64,000 bases of DNA, taken from contig JAUIMM010000566.1 of assembly GCA_031769625.1 (NCBI GenBank), positions 2,609,001-2,673,000 on the forward strand. Reading direction: 5' to 3'. How positions within the stretch are numbered: position 1 is the stretch's first letter; each line of letters opens with the position of its first letter. Below, one piece after another: positions 34,937-50,200 of this stretch. The stretch is from Taudactylus pleione. Lineage: Eukaryota > Chordata > Amphibia > Anura > Myobatrachidae. The translations under genes were made by a program, and so were the position numbers. The notes beneath the pieces are model-generated. The model was not told where the DNA came from and did not search any database. It saw nothing but the letters and a program-made list of their open reading frames with translations.

Positions 34937-34973
<37 letters not shown>

Positions 34974-35181
34974 GTAGAAATCCCCCAGAGAGTGACACTG
35001 TAGACAAATAGAGAGATGTACAACCCCCCAGAGAGTGAGAGACTGTAGATAGAGAGATAGATATAGAAACTCCCCAGGGAGTGAGAGACTGTAGATAGAT
35101 AGATGTAGAAACCCCCCAGAGAGTGAGAGACTGTAGATAGATAGATATATAGATATAGAAAACCACCAGAGAGTGAGACAC

Positions 35182-35222
<41 letters not shown>

Positions 35223-38200
35223 TAGATAGATAGATAGATGTAGAAAACCCCAGAGAGTGTGTGAGAGAGATACTGTTGATAGATCACATACAAATCCAAA
35301 ATTAACTTTCTCTGTAGGATCCCAGCTATTGATTCTCCTGAGTGGGATCTCTGGAATCCCCCTGTCAGGTCTCTCCCTCACGCTGCGTGCTCCCGCCTAC
35401 CTCAGTCAGCTCAGCTTTCAGTTTGTGGTCAACACCGCAGAGCCAACTTCTGACAGATGGGACTGCACAAATGGAGATGAGAGCATCTAGTGTCACCTGG
35501 CTGTACTGCACTCAGCAGTGACACTGACAGCAGCTCTCTATTCTGTATCCGACCGGCTCATAACAGCCATTCTCTGGTCGTTGCTGTAGATAGAGTGTCT
35601 GCCGGCCAGTACTGATCAGGTGGGGTTTCTGGGTACTTACAATATTAAGCACTTCAACCCATTGGCTTATGATTCTATCACTAAAATAACCTTATTTTAA
35701 TAACACACACTTAAAAAACTCCATTGATTTTGTTGAAAAATTCACTATAAAAAATAAATTGGGAGGGGCCCTGAAGCTTAAGCTTCATTAGTTTCACAGT
35801 AGATCCGCCCCTGTGAAGGGGAAACCGACCAGATGCAGTGGTGCAATGCACATTGGTTTCACTTTGTAAATTACCTCCAGATTGCTCAATGCGGACCCAG
35901 CAGCCCTTAGCTTTTTTGCATATGATATATACCTCTTCTGTCTATACCATATCCCAGCCCTACTTGATAAGTGGATGGACTGAACACAGACACAAGTGGA
36001 CAAACTGAGCAGGAACACAATTAACACACAACTTTTCCATTTGCAGTGGAATACAATGATCCCTCTAGTGTGTTAGTCCCAGGTCACTACAAGGTAGCTC
36101 TTAGCCCATCAACAAGTCTCTACATATTTATGATGTTATTGATGTCAAAGTACTGTTGTGGTCCGTTACTATAGCAGGAGAATAAAACTGCACAAATTAG
36201 ATTAACCAAACCCTGAGAAAGGAGAAATTGAGTAATTTCAGCATTGAGATCTAATAAGTTTAAATGCTTATTCAATGATGGCTTATTCAAAATCCTTCTG
36301 TATTTATAGAAATGCAAATTAATGTCCATGCCAAGCGTGAATGCTTCTTTTCTTAACCATCAATGTCGCTGAGGATGTAGGATTACATTACCTTCCACAT
36401 ACATCTATGCTGAGTGTATTTATTGGAAGATATTGCACCGGTCATAATGCTTTTATTATCTATCAATATCCTTAATGTAGTAATGCTCATTACCTAGAAA
36501 TGTGCTGTAATGTTCTCTCTCCTTCTCTAGGTCATTTTGGTGTTTCTGCTCAGTATTGGAACAGTGATAATTTACTTTATTATATCAGCAGAGTAAGTAC
36601 TATGCTATCTTCTGGCTCTTTTACTGGGTTTAATTTATTAGGTCAATACAAAATGCACTGACACTGTAACACTACCTGATTATTTCTCTATTAAAAGATA
36701 CACTGGCAGGCAATGAAGGCATAAACTCTATTTAAATGTAGTCAATGTGCGGGTCTCATTCCAGGCCTTCATGACGGACTTCAAACTCTATTTTTTTCAC
36801 TTAATATGACAATAAAATGGCTATGAAGTGCTTGTGAAAAGCGAAGCTGTATTTTCCATCATTTAAAATCAAAGGAATAAAATTACAGACTTATATTTTG
36901 TTTAAAATGAAGCGTTTAATGAAAATGTGAATATTATGGTCAAAATTACAAAATGTACAATTCAATTACAAAGCAACATGCTACAGACATAATAATTAAG
37001 GTATGTGTGCACAGGGAATATACATTAAAGGTGCACCTGCCTATTACACACAGTTGGTCTAATGTACAGTATGCGCCTCTGATAGCACAGAGAGCCTATA
37101 TTTCCACCAAAGAGCATGGGTTTACTTTGCAGAGAATTTTGTTTGGGTGTGCACAGTGATGCAATGGGGTTATAAGTTTGATTTTTGACTAGGGCTTTAT
37201 CTGTGTTGAGTTTATATGTTCTCCATGTGTTTTCATGGGTATGGTCCAGTTTACACTAACACTCCGATAAACTGCTGTTGGGTTAATTGTCTGCTGACTA
37301 AATAAGGTCTCTAGTGTGTATTAGGGAGTTTAGATGTTTAGCTTAGTGGGGCAGGGACTCATGTGAATGACAATGTCCAGCACTACATGATTATTGGCAT
37401 TGTACAAATAAATGATAATAGGAAATAGGGACTATACACAGCGGTAACATTAGTGTTTTTGGGAGTGGGATTGTTGAAATTAGATAATGGGGTTGAGCAG
37501 GCATAGTTTTAGGGACATTCGTTGCTTTGCAGAAAGGCACACACAGCCTTGATACGGTATATGCTGTATGTACTATCCAGGTGCACCGGTGTAAGCCCAA
37601 GGTGGTTGGCAGTACTCATACACAAGTGGAAGCAGCTATTTTTTTGTGGCTCGGCCAAATATGATTATTACTGTAGACAGTCCTCTGTATAGGGTACATA
37701 CAGTTTGGTGATGTTGATGCTGTGAACAGTCAATATGCTGACAGCATTATATCAATTCGGAGTTTGCCGACACTGTTGTAGTGTTATATAAAGCATTGTA
37801 ACAGTGTCAGCATTATAACTGTGAATATGATGATAAAATAAAACAAGTGAAAGCAAGTGTGCATGGACGGTAAGATTAGTGAAGCAGTAAATTGCTGAGA
37901 AAGGAAATTAAGGCGTTTGTGATAAGAGGACTAATGAATAAAATGGATGTGAGGTCCATGGAAATGGACATTTGCTAAAGGTGTGTGAAAGTGAAGGGTT
38001 TATAGTGAGAGTGACTAGGGGCAGAATGGGAACTTAAAGTGGCAGTGGAAAATTTTCTGAAAGTGGCCTCACGTAGAAGGCGCCAAATAAACTGTAGGCG
38101 GGTCCATATAGAAACCTAGGTGGGGTTATCAAATCCCTTGCCCTAACAAGAATACAATATAGAGATAATCCATGTAACCACAATACAATAAAGGCAGCAT

Positions 38201-41200
38201 CTGTGTGAATCCAGTACAGGACAGATTGCATCCATGTTGCTGCAATGCAGGACAGACAGCATCCCAGTGACTGTCATACAGGACATAAAGTATCTAAGTG
38301 ACTGCCATAAGATAAAAACAATCCTCCAGCTGCTGGGTATGAACATGCACAGGTTTTGTCCAACATAGGCATGAGATTCCCATGAAACAGCACTCTATCT
38401 ATGGTCTGTGTCTGCCATGCTGTGCTAAGCATAGACAACACAGAAGAATCAATGCTATAGCTCCTATGGTTAATGATTTAGTGACTAAACACTTGTGACT
38501 GGGAAACGAGATTTGACCCTACCTTTCCCTAGGTCATCCTGTAGTGTGATGGATCACAGCCTGTTGTCCGGCTGCTGTCACTGCAGCTCCGTTTCTGTCG
38601 TTCCCCAATAACTGATGGTAGTGTGGGGATCATACATGTTGCTAGTGTCCCTAAGGGGTCTATCCATGATGTTAATTATCGGGGTCCAGTTTGGACCCTG
38701 ATAATTAACATTCTAACTTGATGCGAGCGCTGGAACAATTCATCATTGCTCCGGTGCGGAGACAGCTGATCCGAATATCATCTGTCTCCCCGAAGTGTAT
38801 CACGGCTCTGAAAGAAACAGTGAATCTTTTTACTGCTCCTTTCGAAGCAGTGTCACTAGTGCGCATGTGTGACCTACAGGTAGGATCCCTCTTCGCAAAC
38901 CACGGACTCCTTTCCATAGGGAAGGAGCAGGTTGCGAGACCGGTGCGGGAGCAAATACCATCTTAAGACGGCGAATGCTCCCGCACTCAAGCTTCAAAAA
39001 TATATTTTTCGGAGCTTGATGAACTCTGTCCCGATACTAGTGTATGGGGACAGCGGGCCATTCTGCCAGAGGAAGGTAAGCAGGAGATATCTATGATACT
39101 TAATTTTTACAATTGCAGGTGAAAATGTTCAATTTCACCTGCTTTTGTAAAAATTAAGTGGTGATGAATAGGTCCCTAGATGTCTGTGTGTTCAGTGATG
39201 TGGGACATTGAGTGAGGAGGTTACAGGGGGAAAATCAGTGATGGAGGGAGCATACTGAGTGAGGGGGTTACAGGAGGACTAGCAGTGATGGGGGCTTGGG
39301 TGAGTGAGGGGGTTACAGGAGGACTAGCAGTGATGGGGGAGCAGAGTAAGTAGTGGGGTTACAGGGGGTTAGGAGTGATGGGGGGAGCAGGGTGAGTGAG
39401 GAGGATACAGGGGGAACAGCAATGATGGGGGAAGCAGAGTGAATGAGGGGGTTTAGGAGTGATGGGGGAGCAGAGTGAGTGAGGGGGTTACAGGAGGATT
39501 AGCAGTGATGGGGAGCAGAGTGAGAGAGGAGATTATGGGGGGGTAGGAGTGATGGGGATATTCCCAGGAAAGCGGTCTTCATCTTCCCACCCTTCTCCAT
39601 TAGTAACGTCACAGCTAGACCCTGTCAGACCTCAGTCTGCATGTAGGGGCCCCTGAGTCTGCATGTAGGATTCTCACAGCCCCAGCAGAAGAGAAGATGG
39701 TACCAGTGATAAGCGCATAGATAAAATCTGCAGGCGTCTGACAGGGTCTTGCTGTGACATTACTTGCCGTTCCGATGCTGTACATTCCCAGTGGCCGGAG
39801 CTCACTTCTGTGTTTTCTCTGTGTCGCCGGTGGCAGTGGTAAAGGCCGGGAACTGAGGGCCTGATTCAGAACCAGTCACAAGCGCTGAGCGCTCGCAACC
39901 GGGACGATGTTTGCCAACTGGGCATGCGCACGACGGAGCCGACTCCGTCGTGCGCATGTGCGAGACCCGGCTAGCGATGGATGCTCCATCGCTCCGGGTC
40001 TTGCACCAAGGGGGGCGAGCTGTCGATGGTGATTGACAGCTCGCCCTGTTTGGTAGGCGGGCAGGGGGGGTGGCTGGCCAAACGGATGCGTTCCCGAAGG
40101 AATGCCTGCCGTTTGGGGGCGGCCCCGCTGACATCACCAGTGATGTCAGTGGGAGAGCTTCCAGCTCTATTAGAGCCAGAAGCTCCCTGGGGCTTGCAGC
40201 CACGAGACCCTACCACAAGGGTCTCGTTGCAAGCCCGATGGTCGCGATGGTCTTGACCATCGCGACCATCAACCTGGCCACTCGCAATAGCTGTGGGTGG
40301 TTACCCACAGCCATGCGAGTGGCCAGGAGTCTGAACAAAAAAAAAAAAACACCCTGATTCAGAGCGAGAGCTCGTTCAGAGCGTCCATCTCTGAATCAGG
40401 CTCTGAGAGCGGGAAGGCAGCGGTGTGCGTCACTATGAATTGGTCAATAGCAGGTCCAGTAGGCGGAACAGGGACGGACTGCTTTTGTAGTGAGGTGGCT
40501 GGTCCCTGGGGAAGAGCCAGCCAGCCATCAGGAAGTGCAGTAGTACGCCGGAAAAACTGTTAATATATGTATGTAAAAATACAAAATCTGCAGCCAGCAG
40601 CCCCCTGAGCCATCAGCCAACCGGGAAAGCTCTCAGTAAAGTCTATGGCCAATCCGCCTCTGAGAGTATTAGAACTAAAAGATCATAAACAGTAGCAAGG
40701 ACAGTAACAGGAAGAAACAGGGATATCATGAAGCTTTTCCCTGGCTACAATGCTTTCCTGAAACCAAAAAATGGTGATATAAGAGCTTAATTGGACAAAA
40801 GTTTCCTCTAAAATAACTTACCCTTTTGTAACTGTTACCGCTGTACAAAGAAAGTGTGGTAGTGTTTCTTTGCTGTTACTGCTGTAATAGAGAGGACACC
40901 ACATATAGCTCTGCAAATTAGACTCTGTACTGTAATTAAGTTACAAACAAATGGCCTGACTCAGATTTGGGAATAGAGTAAGCAAGTAACTGTCCAAACT
41001 GAAATCTAAATTGCATTGTAAAAATACAGCTGGCCAACATTTGTGGGCTGCATGCAAAAAGCAGCCAGTATTTACCCCACATGCAAAACAAAGTATGTAT
41101 ATGCAAAGAACTTACTGTACTTACTCTCCCGGAAGTTCTTGAATTTTCCGGTAGCCGCCCTGACCTTCGGAAGAGTGTCCTGATCTCCCGCATCCCACCA

Positions 41201-44200
41201 CCTCCTTGTGGTCCCGCTATTTCCAGCAATTTGCTGTCAAACGGGTAGGGCCTAATGCCATAGGAGCCCGGCCCCGCCCCCCAAAGTGGCCAGCTATTTC
41301 TCCTCTATAGGATTCTCCCGGAGAGGAACTTTAAAAAGTCGGCAAGTATGATTTGTACCCCTTCCATTGCTACTGTACTTGGTTTGTCCAGGTCACACAG
41401 TTACTTGCCCTATCTTACTCTATACCCAAATCTGAATCAGGTCCACAGTTAAACATTTATGCCAGCTCTGTAGCTAGGATAAACAGTTCCATGCCATCAG
41501 TGGTTTCACATCTGCAAGAAGCTTTTTCAAGGTAACAATAATTATAGAGTTTGGGGTAATTCATTCCTACTGTAAGTGAGGCTGCTGTAATGGTCAGATG
41601 AAGGTCCTCTATGACCAATGCCTTCTCTCTCCCCATGGAGGTGTACAGAGAGTGAGCAAAGCTTTCCCACAGTACTAAACAGTGGTGTGTCCAACCGGTC
41701 ATGGGGGGAGATGTATCAAACTTTGGAGATAGATAAAGTGGAGAGAGATAATGTACCAACCAATCAGCTTCTAACTGTCATTTTCTTATAAAGCAGCCTA
41801 TAAAATAGCAGTTAGAAGCTGATTATATGGCACTTTATCTCTCTCTCACCACATTATCTTTCTCCAAGGTTTGATACATCTCCCCCCATGGTGGTGATAG
41901 ACCAAGCTGTATTGGTCCCAGCACTTCTTTTCAGACTTTCCTAACTGGTCAAATGAAAATGGACCTTTTATAAATATTTCTGTTGCATTTGATTGGATCT
42001 GCTTAACAGTTCAAATCAGTCAGAGCAGGGTCTATATAAGAGATCCGGATTAAAGACAAAACATACTGTAGAAGTGGCTTCACTAGGTGGGTGGGTGCGC
42101 AAAACACTGTAGAAGTGGCTTCACTAGGGGTGTGCAGTGCGCACCATGCATCACCAGATTCGAGTGACCAGGAGTAGGGCACTGCACTGTGATGTTATTG
42201 TGCACTGCACTGTGATGTTATTGTGCACAACTCTTTCCCAAGAAGCCACACCCCTTTTTTAATACACAGGGTGATACTGGCCACAGTGACACCACAGTAC
42301 GCAGCTGAGTGAGGGGAGCATCAGCTCTATGCAATGAGCTTGGACTCCGAGCACTGAAGGAAGAGAGGACTTGAGGAGAGGGAAGGGTTGGCCACCACAC
42401 TGCCTGCATGTTCCTTGTCACTGACTGCTGTGCAGTGCAGTATAGTCTTGGGGGGGCAGGGGGAGGTTTGGAGACTTTTTAGAAGAACCTTCCTGGCTGT
42501 CAGGTATCTGCATTCAGTGACGTGGAACATGCAGGCAGTGTGGTGACCACCCTTTCCCTCTCCTTGGGACCTCTCCTCTTAGCCTCAGATCCCAGACGAG
42601 GAGCTGCTGTCGAATTACTTCTTGGTAGGGATGGCCATCGCTGGGGTGTCAACCGATGGTTACCATCGATGGGACCCACAGTGATAACCATCGATGGCAC
42701 ACAAACCATCTACGGTGAACCACTCCGTCCTGTAAAGAGGAAAACAAATTATTGGTTCCCAGTCATCCATCGATGGCAGAGAACCATTGGTTCTCTGCCA
42801 TCGATGGTAAAACTAGTTAAAATCGACCAGCCACCATTGATGTGTGTGTATATATATGTATGTGTTTACTGTATGTCTACATATTTATGTATGTATGTAT
42901 GCATGTATGTATGTGTGTATATGTCTACTGTGTGCTGAGAGGGTGAAATGGTTAATGAATGGGTTAATCAGTGCTGGGTGGGGGAAGTTATTAGGTGCTG
43001 AGTTGGGGTGCTAATGGGTGAAAGCTGATGGGTGCTGTGTGGAAAGATCTTTATGGGAGCTGATAGAGTGGATGAACGTGTTAATGGGTGCTGGGAGAGT
43101 AAAATAATAATGAAATGGAGAGGATAGGTTAATTGATTCTTAGGGGAGGATTGATGGGTTCTTGAGGGAATGGTTAAATATGGGGTTAATTATTTCATGG
43201 ATTATTAAGGGGAATGGATGATATGTGGGGGGAAGGTAATGATTGCTGAATGGGTTAATGGGTGCTGACAGGATGGGTGAATGGTTTACTGGGGATAAAT
43301 GGGGTTTGTAAAAGGGGTGGAGGTTAATGGGCATATTGAGTACTCCGAGTATACAATTGTGTTAAATAAATTTACAGACAGGATGTGTGATTTGTAAGCT
43401 TATGCCAGGTTGGCTTAGCAGGGTGCTGCTCCCTGACCATTTTGCAGATGAAAAAATGCACCCAGGTCCCTTTTGGAGCACCATGTTGAGCTCCGGACGA
43501 GAATTGTTTGGATTGGAGGAGGGGTGTGAGTGAGAGACTGGGGGTTGGGCTTGGATGCCATGCTTTCCATGGGGATCTTAGTTTATTGATGTGCTACATA
43601 ATTATGTATTGTGGCACTGATGTGTGGCATAGTAATGTATTGGGGATACTAAGTGGCATATTATGTATTGTGGCAAAAATATGTGTTGGGGCACTGATGT
43701 GTTGGGGCACTGATGTGTGGTACAATGTGTTGGGGCACTAATGTGTGGTACAAGTTTGTGTTGGGGCACTGATGTGTGGTACAAGTTTTTTGGGGCACTG
43801 ATGTGTGGTATAATTCATGTTGGGACACTTATGTGTGGCATATTATGTGTTGGGGCACTGCATGTGTGACATTTTGTGTATTGTGGCACTGATTTGTGGC
43901 ATAATTACTTCCTGGGCACTGAAGTGCGGCAAAACCACCTTGATAAATATGCTCCATAGTGCTTTAATTTTATCTGTACATAATATTGTTTATTCCACTA
44001 GGAAGCGCAAAAATCTATATTCACTTGCCAATGAAATTAGGCTTGGGCCGGTCCTGGTTGTCACACAGTAAGATCTTCAACATGGTAATTTTCTGCTAGA
44101 GAAACATAAGCAGTCATAACAGCTCAGTTTCTCCCATGCTGACAGGTTTATTAAGCAAAGGGGGAATGGTTCTTCCTTGTTACACAAAAGCAATTAAGCT

Positions 44201-47200
44201 CTGAAGACGCTTCCTGCAAAAAACAGATCAGCCCACCATTTGGAACGCTCCTTAAATAAATGTTTAGTGAAAAAAAGGACAGTTTGTTTACAAGATTGTT
44301 CTATTACAGTTTTTAAACTTTAAACCATGAAGCTGTGACCATGTTAGTCCTGTCAGCCGGGAGCCATGCTAGGTACAGTAGCTCAGGCTCTGTGACTTTA
44401 CATAATATGTTCAGTTTTAGACCCGTTCTAATTAAATTGTACCAGTGACGCAATGGGGCCCATGCCCCAAATCTAATGAATTTGTATTTTCTGCATCTTT
44501 TTCCGCAACCGCGCCTGAGTCTTTTTGCTAATGCCATGACTGATTCTGAGCCAACTGAAAAACCAACAGGCTGTGGCACTATCCCGTCATACTAACACGC
44601 ACCATCGTTGCACCATCAGTTGCAATGTCGATATTTAACAGGTGCAATTTCTCCACCTGAACATGATGTCCTGTGCCAGTGCAAAAGCGGCATTGCCACG
44701 TCCCGCGTCTGCCTAACCACCTCCTGTTACTACCCAGGAACCTTTGAAATTATTGGCTTTTGCGTCCAAATTCGTACCCATCGGGGCGCATGCTCAGTGT
44801 GACTCGGACGCAGGCACATTACTACCAACATCGGCCAACTGTGTGCATATCGGCATGGCGTGCAGTTTGTGTACGCCTTTTTATCAGGACCTTGGTGTGA
44901 AGCCATGGCATTGGGGCTGAACAGTGCCCTCCATTGTGTAGTGCTTAGCGGTACACTCATAACAGTGCAGGGATCTCACGTTCCTTATACAGTTATAAGC
45001 AATGTCGGACATTAATTAAGAGCTGACACATTGATAGTAGATAATGGTTTGCTGTCTCCTGCATCACCCATATATATAGACAACATAAGATATCTCAAGT
45101 TGGATTTTTTACGTTTATATGTGTAACTGGTACAAGAAGCTTTTCCTACTGGATTTGCATGTATTTTAAACACAGCTGGGGATGGAATAAACAAAAACTG
45201 TTATTTATTTGTGTGTTTAATAATAGGTATTACGATGTATTTAGATGTTTCTTTAACTCTTTGTAATATATCTGTCTCCAGTCCATCAGAGTTCTGTGAC
45301 TATTCTGAAAACGTCTTACTCATGGTGGATCTTGGGTTCAATACATTCTTTGCCTTTTACTTTGTGCTTCGGGTGAGTATTATATATTTAATAATCACCA
45401 ATTCTTTCCATGAGTTGCTTGAAACTGATGAAAATAAAATGAAATGATTGTATTATTATATTTATGTAAATTAGTTGTGAAGTTATTATTATTATCTCTT
45501 CTATGGTGCCACCAAGTGTCCATAGCACCGTACAGGGAGAAAATGCAACACTAAGTGAGCCTGGCTGCTTAGAATGAGATTGGCTCAGTTAGGTTGGTTA
45601 TTTCCACCAGGTTGGACATCTTGCCATATGCAGCACACGTATGAACACTATAATTTGCTGGGCAGGCTGGGATATCTGGTAACTTCATGATCATATTGGT
45701 ATCTGTAGAGTGCCAATGGCAAATCCCCAAATAACCAAAGCTGAAGATGTAGTCAAAACGAGTCTGTTCTTTGTGTAGCCAAATTGGTCATGAACCAGTA
45801 TCTTTGGTGATTCAAAATTTGGCAAGACAAAAAAAGTTGTCGAAGAGTAGACTCCATAATGGTAACACCCAGAACTCACACATGTAGGAGTATTATGAAA
45901 TAGATTGAAAGTGATTAAAGCGAGGCACTTAGTGACTCTTAAATAAAATCAAAAGTCTGGTTATAGAGAATAAAATATACAGAGTTTATTGGCGCTGAGT
46001 CACGCGTAAAAGCGCACACAGCAGCATCTATTAGCGGTTACCCCTCTCCCACTGAAAACTCCCTCCCTTGTGTACATCCGTGTGGCCGAATGTGCAAGGA
46101 CTGAGACGCCCACTTTTAGTGCCGGTGCATGCTGTAATACCGATTGCTGCATCTTTATATCCCACCATCAGTCGCACCATTGAACATTGCCCCAGTCCTA
46201 TGCACTAGTAACCACCCCCCCAGTCACCGCCCAGAACACCCATCACGCCACCTTTCTGGTACTATCTGACCCGATCACAACAGCACCTCTGTGTAATGCA
46301 TGTGCCATAGGGGTTTTCAGACATTTGTGTGCATGTGCAGTTGCAAATAATCACTCATTGCGTGCGGATTACATACGGCTCAGAATCAGGTCCTGTATGT
46401 GCACATAATACATCATGTCATGTCATTCTAACAAAAAAAAAGCGCAATCACGCACATTTATACATGATTTGATTACAATCTTGGGTGTTAGGGGGGTTTA
46501 TGATCTTTCATATCAATCTTCAGTATGACAATGGACCTATATAATGGTTACGGGATGTAGTCAGCATCCCGGCGTGCGGTATGCCGACGGTCTAAATACC
46601 GGCACCGGAATCCTGACCGCCAGCATCCTGAAGGTAAGTATGGGGGGTTAGTTGAGGGTTCTGTTTAGGGTTAGGCACTAGGGGGAGGGTTAGGCACTAA
46701 GGGGGAGGGTTAGATTTAGGATGCGGGGAGGAAGAGGTTAGGTTTAGGCACTAGGGGGGAGGTTAGGTTCAGGTACCAGCGGAGGGTTAGGGGAGGGGTA
46801 GAGGTTAGCGTTAGCAGTACTTACTGTACCATGGGTGTAGGGACTCTGAATGTCGCTGTCGGTATTGTAACCAGCGACATCTGGACCGCCGGGATCCCAT
46901 ACAAAACCCGTGATTACACATAACAATATAATAAGCCTATGTTAATTTAATGATAACACTTGAATCAGCCTATAATGACATAAACAAAATTCGAAACATG
47001 GGCATAACAGGAAACCAAAGCCATCTATTCAATTAAAAGTGAGGTAATACATCTGGCTTTTTCTATCTCACATCATAAGCCATAACTTTCCAAACATGTC
47101 AAGTAATACACAGAAAGCTAGACAGTGTGGCAAGAGTTGGGGTAATATATTACTTCTCCTATGTGGGTGTTTGATATTATTATGCAAACACACCTTTGTA

Positions 47201-50200
47201 TATTCAGTCATGTGAGTCACCAAATTACAGAGACCTTCTGATTATTGCAGTAACTATAGATTAAGGATGACCATCGAAGGGGTCACCATCAAGGCTCACC
47301 ATCAATGGTGCCATCATTGCTTTGCATTGATAGCATGAAACCAAAAGCATTGATATTCTCAGCGATGAATCCAGAAAGGGGGTGTGTGGGCTGAATTGGG
47401 TGGACCGGTGGGCCAATCAGAGAAGGGGATGGGATTGAGCTAAACTCTGTGCCCCTGCGCAAACACCCCCATCACTGCTTTCTCTGCCATCGATAGCAGA
47501 GAACCATCAGATCACTGCCATCCATGTGAAAAAACATTGACCATCAATGGTAAATTCTACTATAGATTATTCAATCTCACTCAGTAATATTGCTGCAAGC
47601 TTGACCCTACAAATAGACATTAAGGGCTAAATGTAATAGAGTGTGAGCAAGTGCCACTGCGGGAATACATGCGAGTATTCACGTTTTTTTTAAACAGCAA
47701 GCATGTTAAAGGCAAAACAAGCCTGATTGGATCCCTCTGCACTGCATGCCCTGCCTTCCTGCTCCGGTGTGAACTCTGGGCCTGATTCAGACCCGGTCGC
47801 AAGCGCTGAGCGTTCGCAACCGCGTCAATGGTGGCCCACAGCGAATGCGCACGACGGAGCCGGCTCCGTCGTGCGCATGCGCGAGACCCGGCTAGCGACG
47901 GGCACTCAGTCACTCCGGGTCTCGCAAAACAAAGGGGACGAGCTGTCAATGTTGAGTGACAGCTCGACCCCTTTTAGTGAGCGGGCTGGGGGGGTGGCTA
48001 CCCAAACAGAGGCATTCCCATGAGAACGCCTGTCGTTTGGGGGCGGCCCCACTGACATCACGAGTGATGTCAGTGGAGAGATTCCGGCTCTGTTACAGCT
48101 GAAAGCTCTCTGGGGCTTGCAATGAACGAGACCCTACCACAAGGGTCTCGTCACAAGCCTGATGGTCGCGATGGTCAAGACCATCGCGACCATCATCATG
48201 GCCGCTCGCTGTAGCTGTGGCTGGTCACCCACAGCTATGCGAGCGGCCAGGAGGCCGTTTTAAAAAAAAAAAAAGCCCGGCCCTGATTCAGGCCCTCTGC
48301 TCACGCATGTGCAGTCCACAAATCATCAGTGTTAGCTATCACTACTACTTGCATAAATTAGCCACTGCGATTACATACGCAGCTTGAGAGTCTTGTGCGT
48401 GCGACGAGACTCACAATTTCTGCGACGGGTCAGACCTGCTGTAATTGTGCGTGATGGGCCGATGTGCTTTGATGTTACCGTTGTATACGCAGGACTGCGA
48501 GGTATTACGGATGTGAGAAAGCAGTAGTGTGCGTCTCTATGCTGGCTGAGCTGTGGCAGACATTAGCATATTTTCGCAGCTGCATTGCGTGCGATTACGC
48601 AGCTGTGATCGCAATTGCGATCTGTGCTGAATCAGGCCCTTAGCTGTCTAAATATTTCACTGTCTGATGTTTTCCCCTTGTACAGCCTGTATTGTTTACA
48701 CTGAATTGTGTGTGTATCATTTTCATTTGTCCCTGTACAGCAGTACGGACACTTTGTAGCACCATGTAAATAAAAGCTAAGTATAGCGTAAAAAGCAATT
48801 GTGGGTGGTGTGTCTTTGCAAACCTTTACTGGTAGGTTAATTGGCTCCCCACAAAAATGGACCATAGTGTGTATGTTTGTGAGCATGTGGTACGGAATAT
48901 AGATTGTAAGCTCCACTGGGGCAGGGACAGATATGAATGGTAAAAAATTCTCTGTACAGCGCTGCAGGATATGTGAGCGCTATATAAATAACTGGTAATA
49001 AATAAATGAATAATAAATAAACCTTTATTTGCTCCTTTGATAGCTCTGTTTTACTATCGCTTTTATGTTTGGAATCTCCCTTCTGAAATCGGCTGCTTAG
49101 ACCCATCTGAAGCACTAAAATAAAACACCTTGTTTTCTCCATTTGTAGACTTTCCCTTCACAAAAATGGCTGCAGGCTAAATCCCCTGAATCTGCACATT
49201 CAGTTTTGGGTGAAATGCAATAAGTTACCCTAAGCATAATATGTCAGTTATCTATGCTGCAGGCATGCACTAGTTTTGGTGTGTGTCCTGGGTCGTGCCC
49301 AGTCAGGGCAGGTGGTAGTCACTCCTGCCTGCAGAGGGCCTCATTCTGAGATGTACGCTGTTGCAATTTCCATGCAGTTGAGCGATTATCGGTAAACTGC
49401 ACATGCATTAAGCCCCCTCTGCGATCCCGCATGCATACCTTCAAGGGTCGCAGTGTGATTGACAGGAAGGCACCATTTTGGGGAGGAAATGGGTGAGTGG
49501 TCGGCAAAATGCAGGCAGGTCAGTGCCGTTTTGGAGGTGGGTCACAGCAGGCGTCTATGATCCCCTACATACATAAGATGACTCCAGCGTCTCAGTCCAG
49601 GTGCCCACGCTGCGTGACCATAGGGTAACTTAAATGGCCGATTATCTGAGTACCTGATGAGGCTGTGAATGTGTACTCAGATGATGGGCTATTTGTGATG
49701 GCTCTGGTGGGTGTCTCAGTACTGCTAGGGGATGGTGCTATTTTATAAACAATCGCTCCTCCGCAGCATACGAAATCGTAGCTGCGATTGCAACACTGTA
49801 CATCCCTGAATGAGGCCCAGAGTGCTGTCAATGGATGATACGCCACCCACGTGAGGATGGCTGTCTCGGCAGGAGTGAGGAAGACTTTCCTGCCATGGCA
49901 CAATTCCTGCAGAATGCGCAAACATAGCCTCCCCTGACCACAGGTAAGTAAGTCATATTTAGTATTTTTTCTCATTTATCAAGTCCCGCTCAAACTGGAT
50001 TTCAGTCAATTTGGGTCAATTTATTTTTAAAGTAGTGTCATTTAAGTTCATAATTTTTGTAACAATATAGGGCAGAATGCTTACCCCTACCCATCAATGT
50101 GCATAGCCTGCACATTATCAGTCCTCCCGGTGTCATGCAATGTACAGTGAGTAAAACCTATTTCTTAGAAAACGACAGCATCATCCTGATGTTATTACTG

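Noticed and set aside
34525..35381. Minus-strand ORFs of 190, 218 and 271 codons rich in SIYLSIYLS
   Set aside because: They are translations of (GATA)n and the 31-bp unit in three frames.
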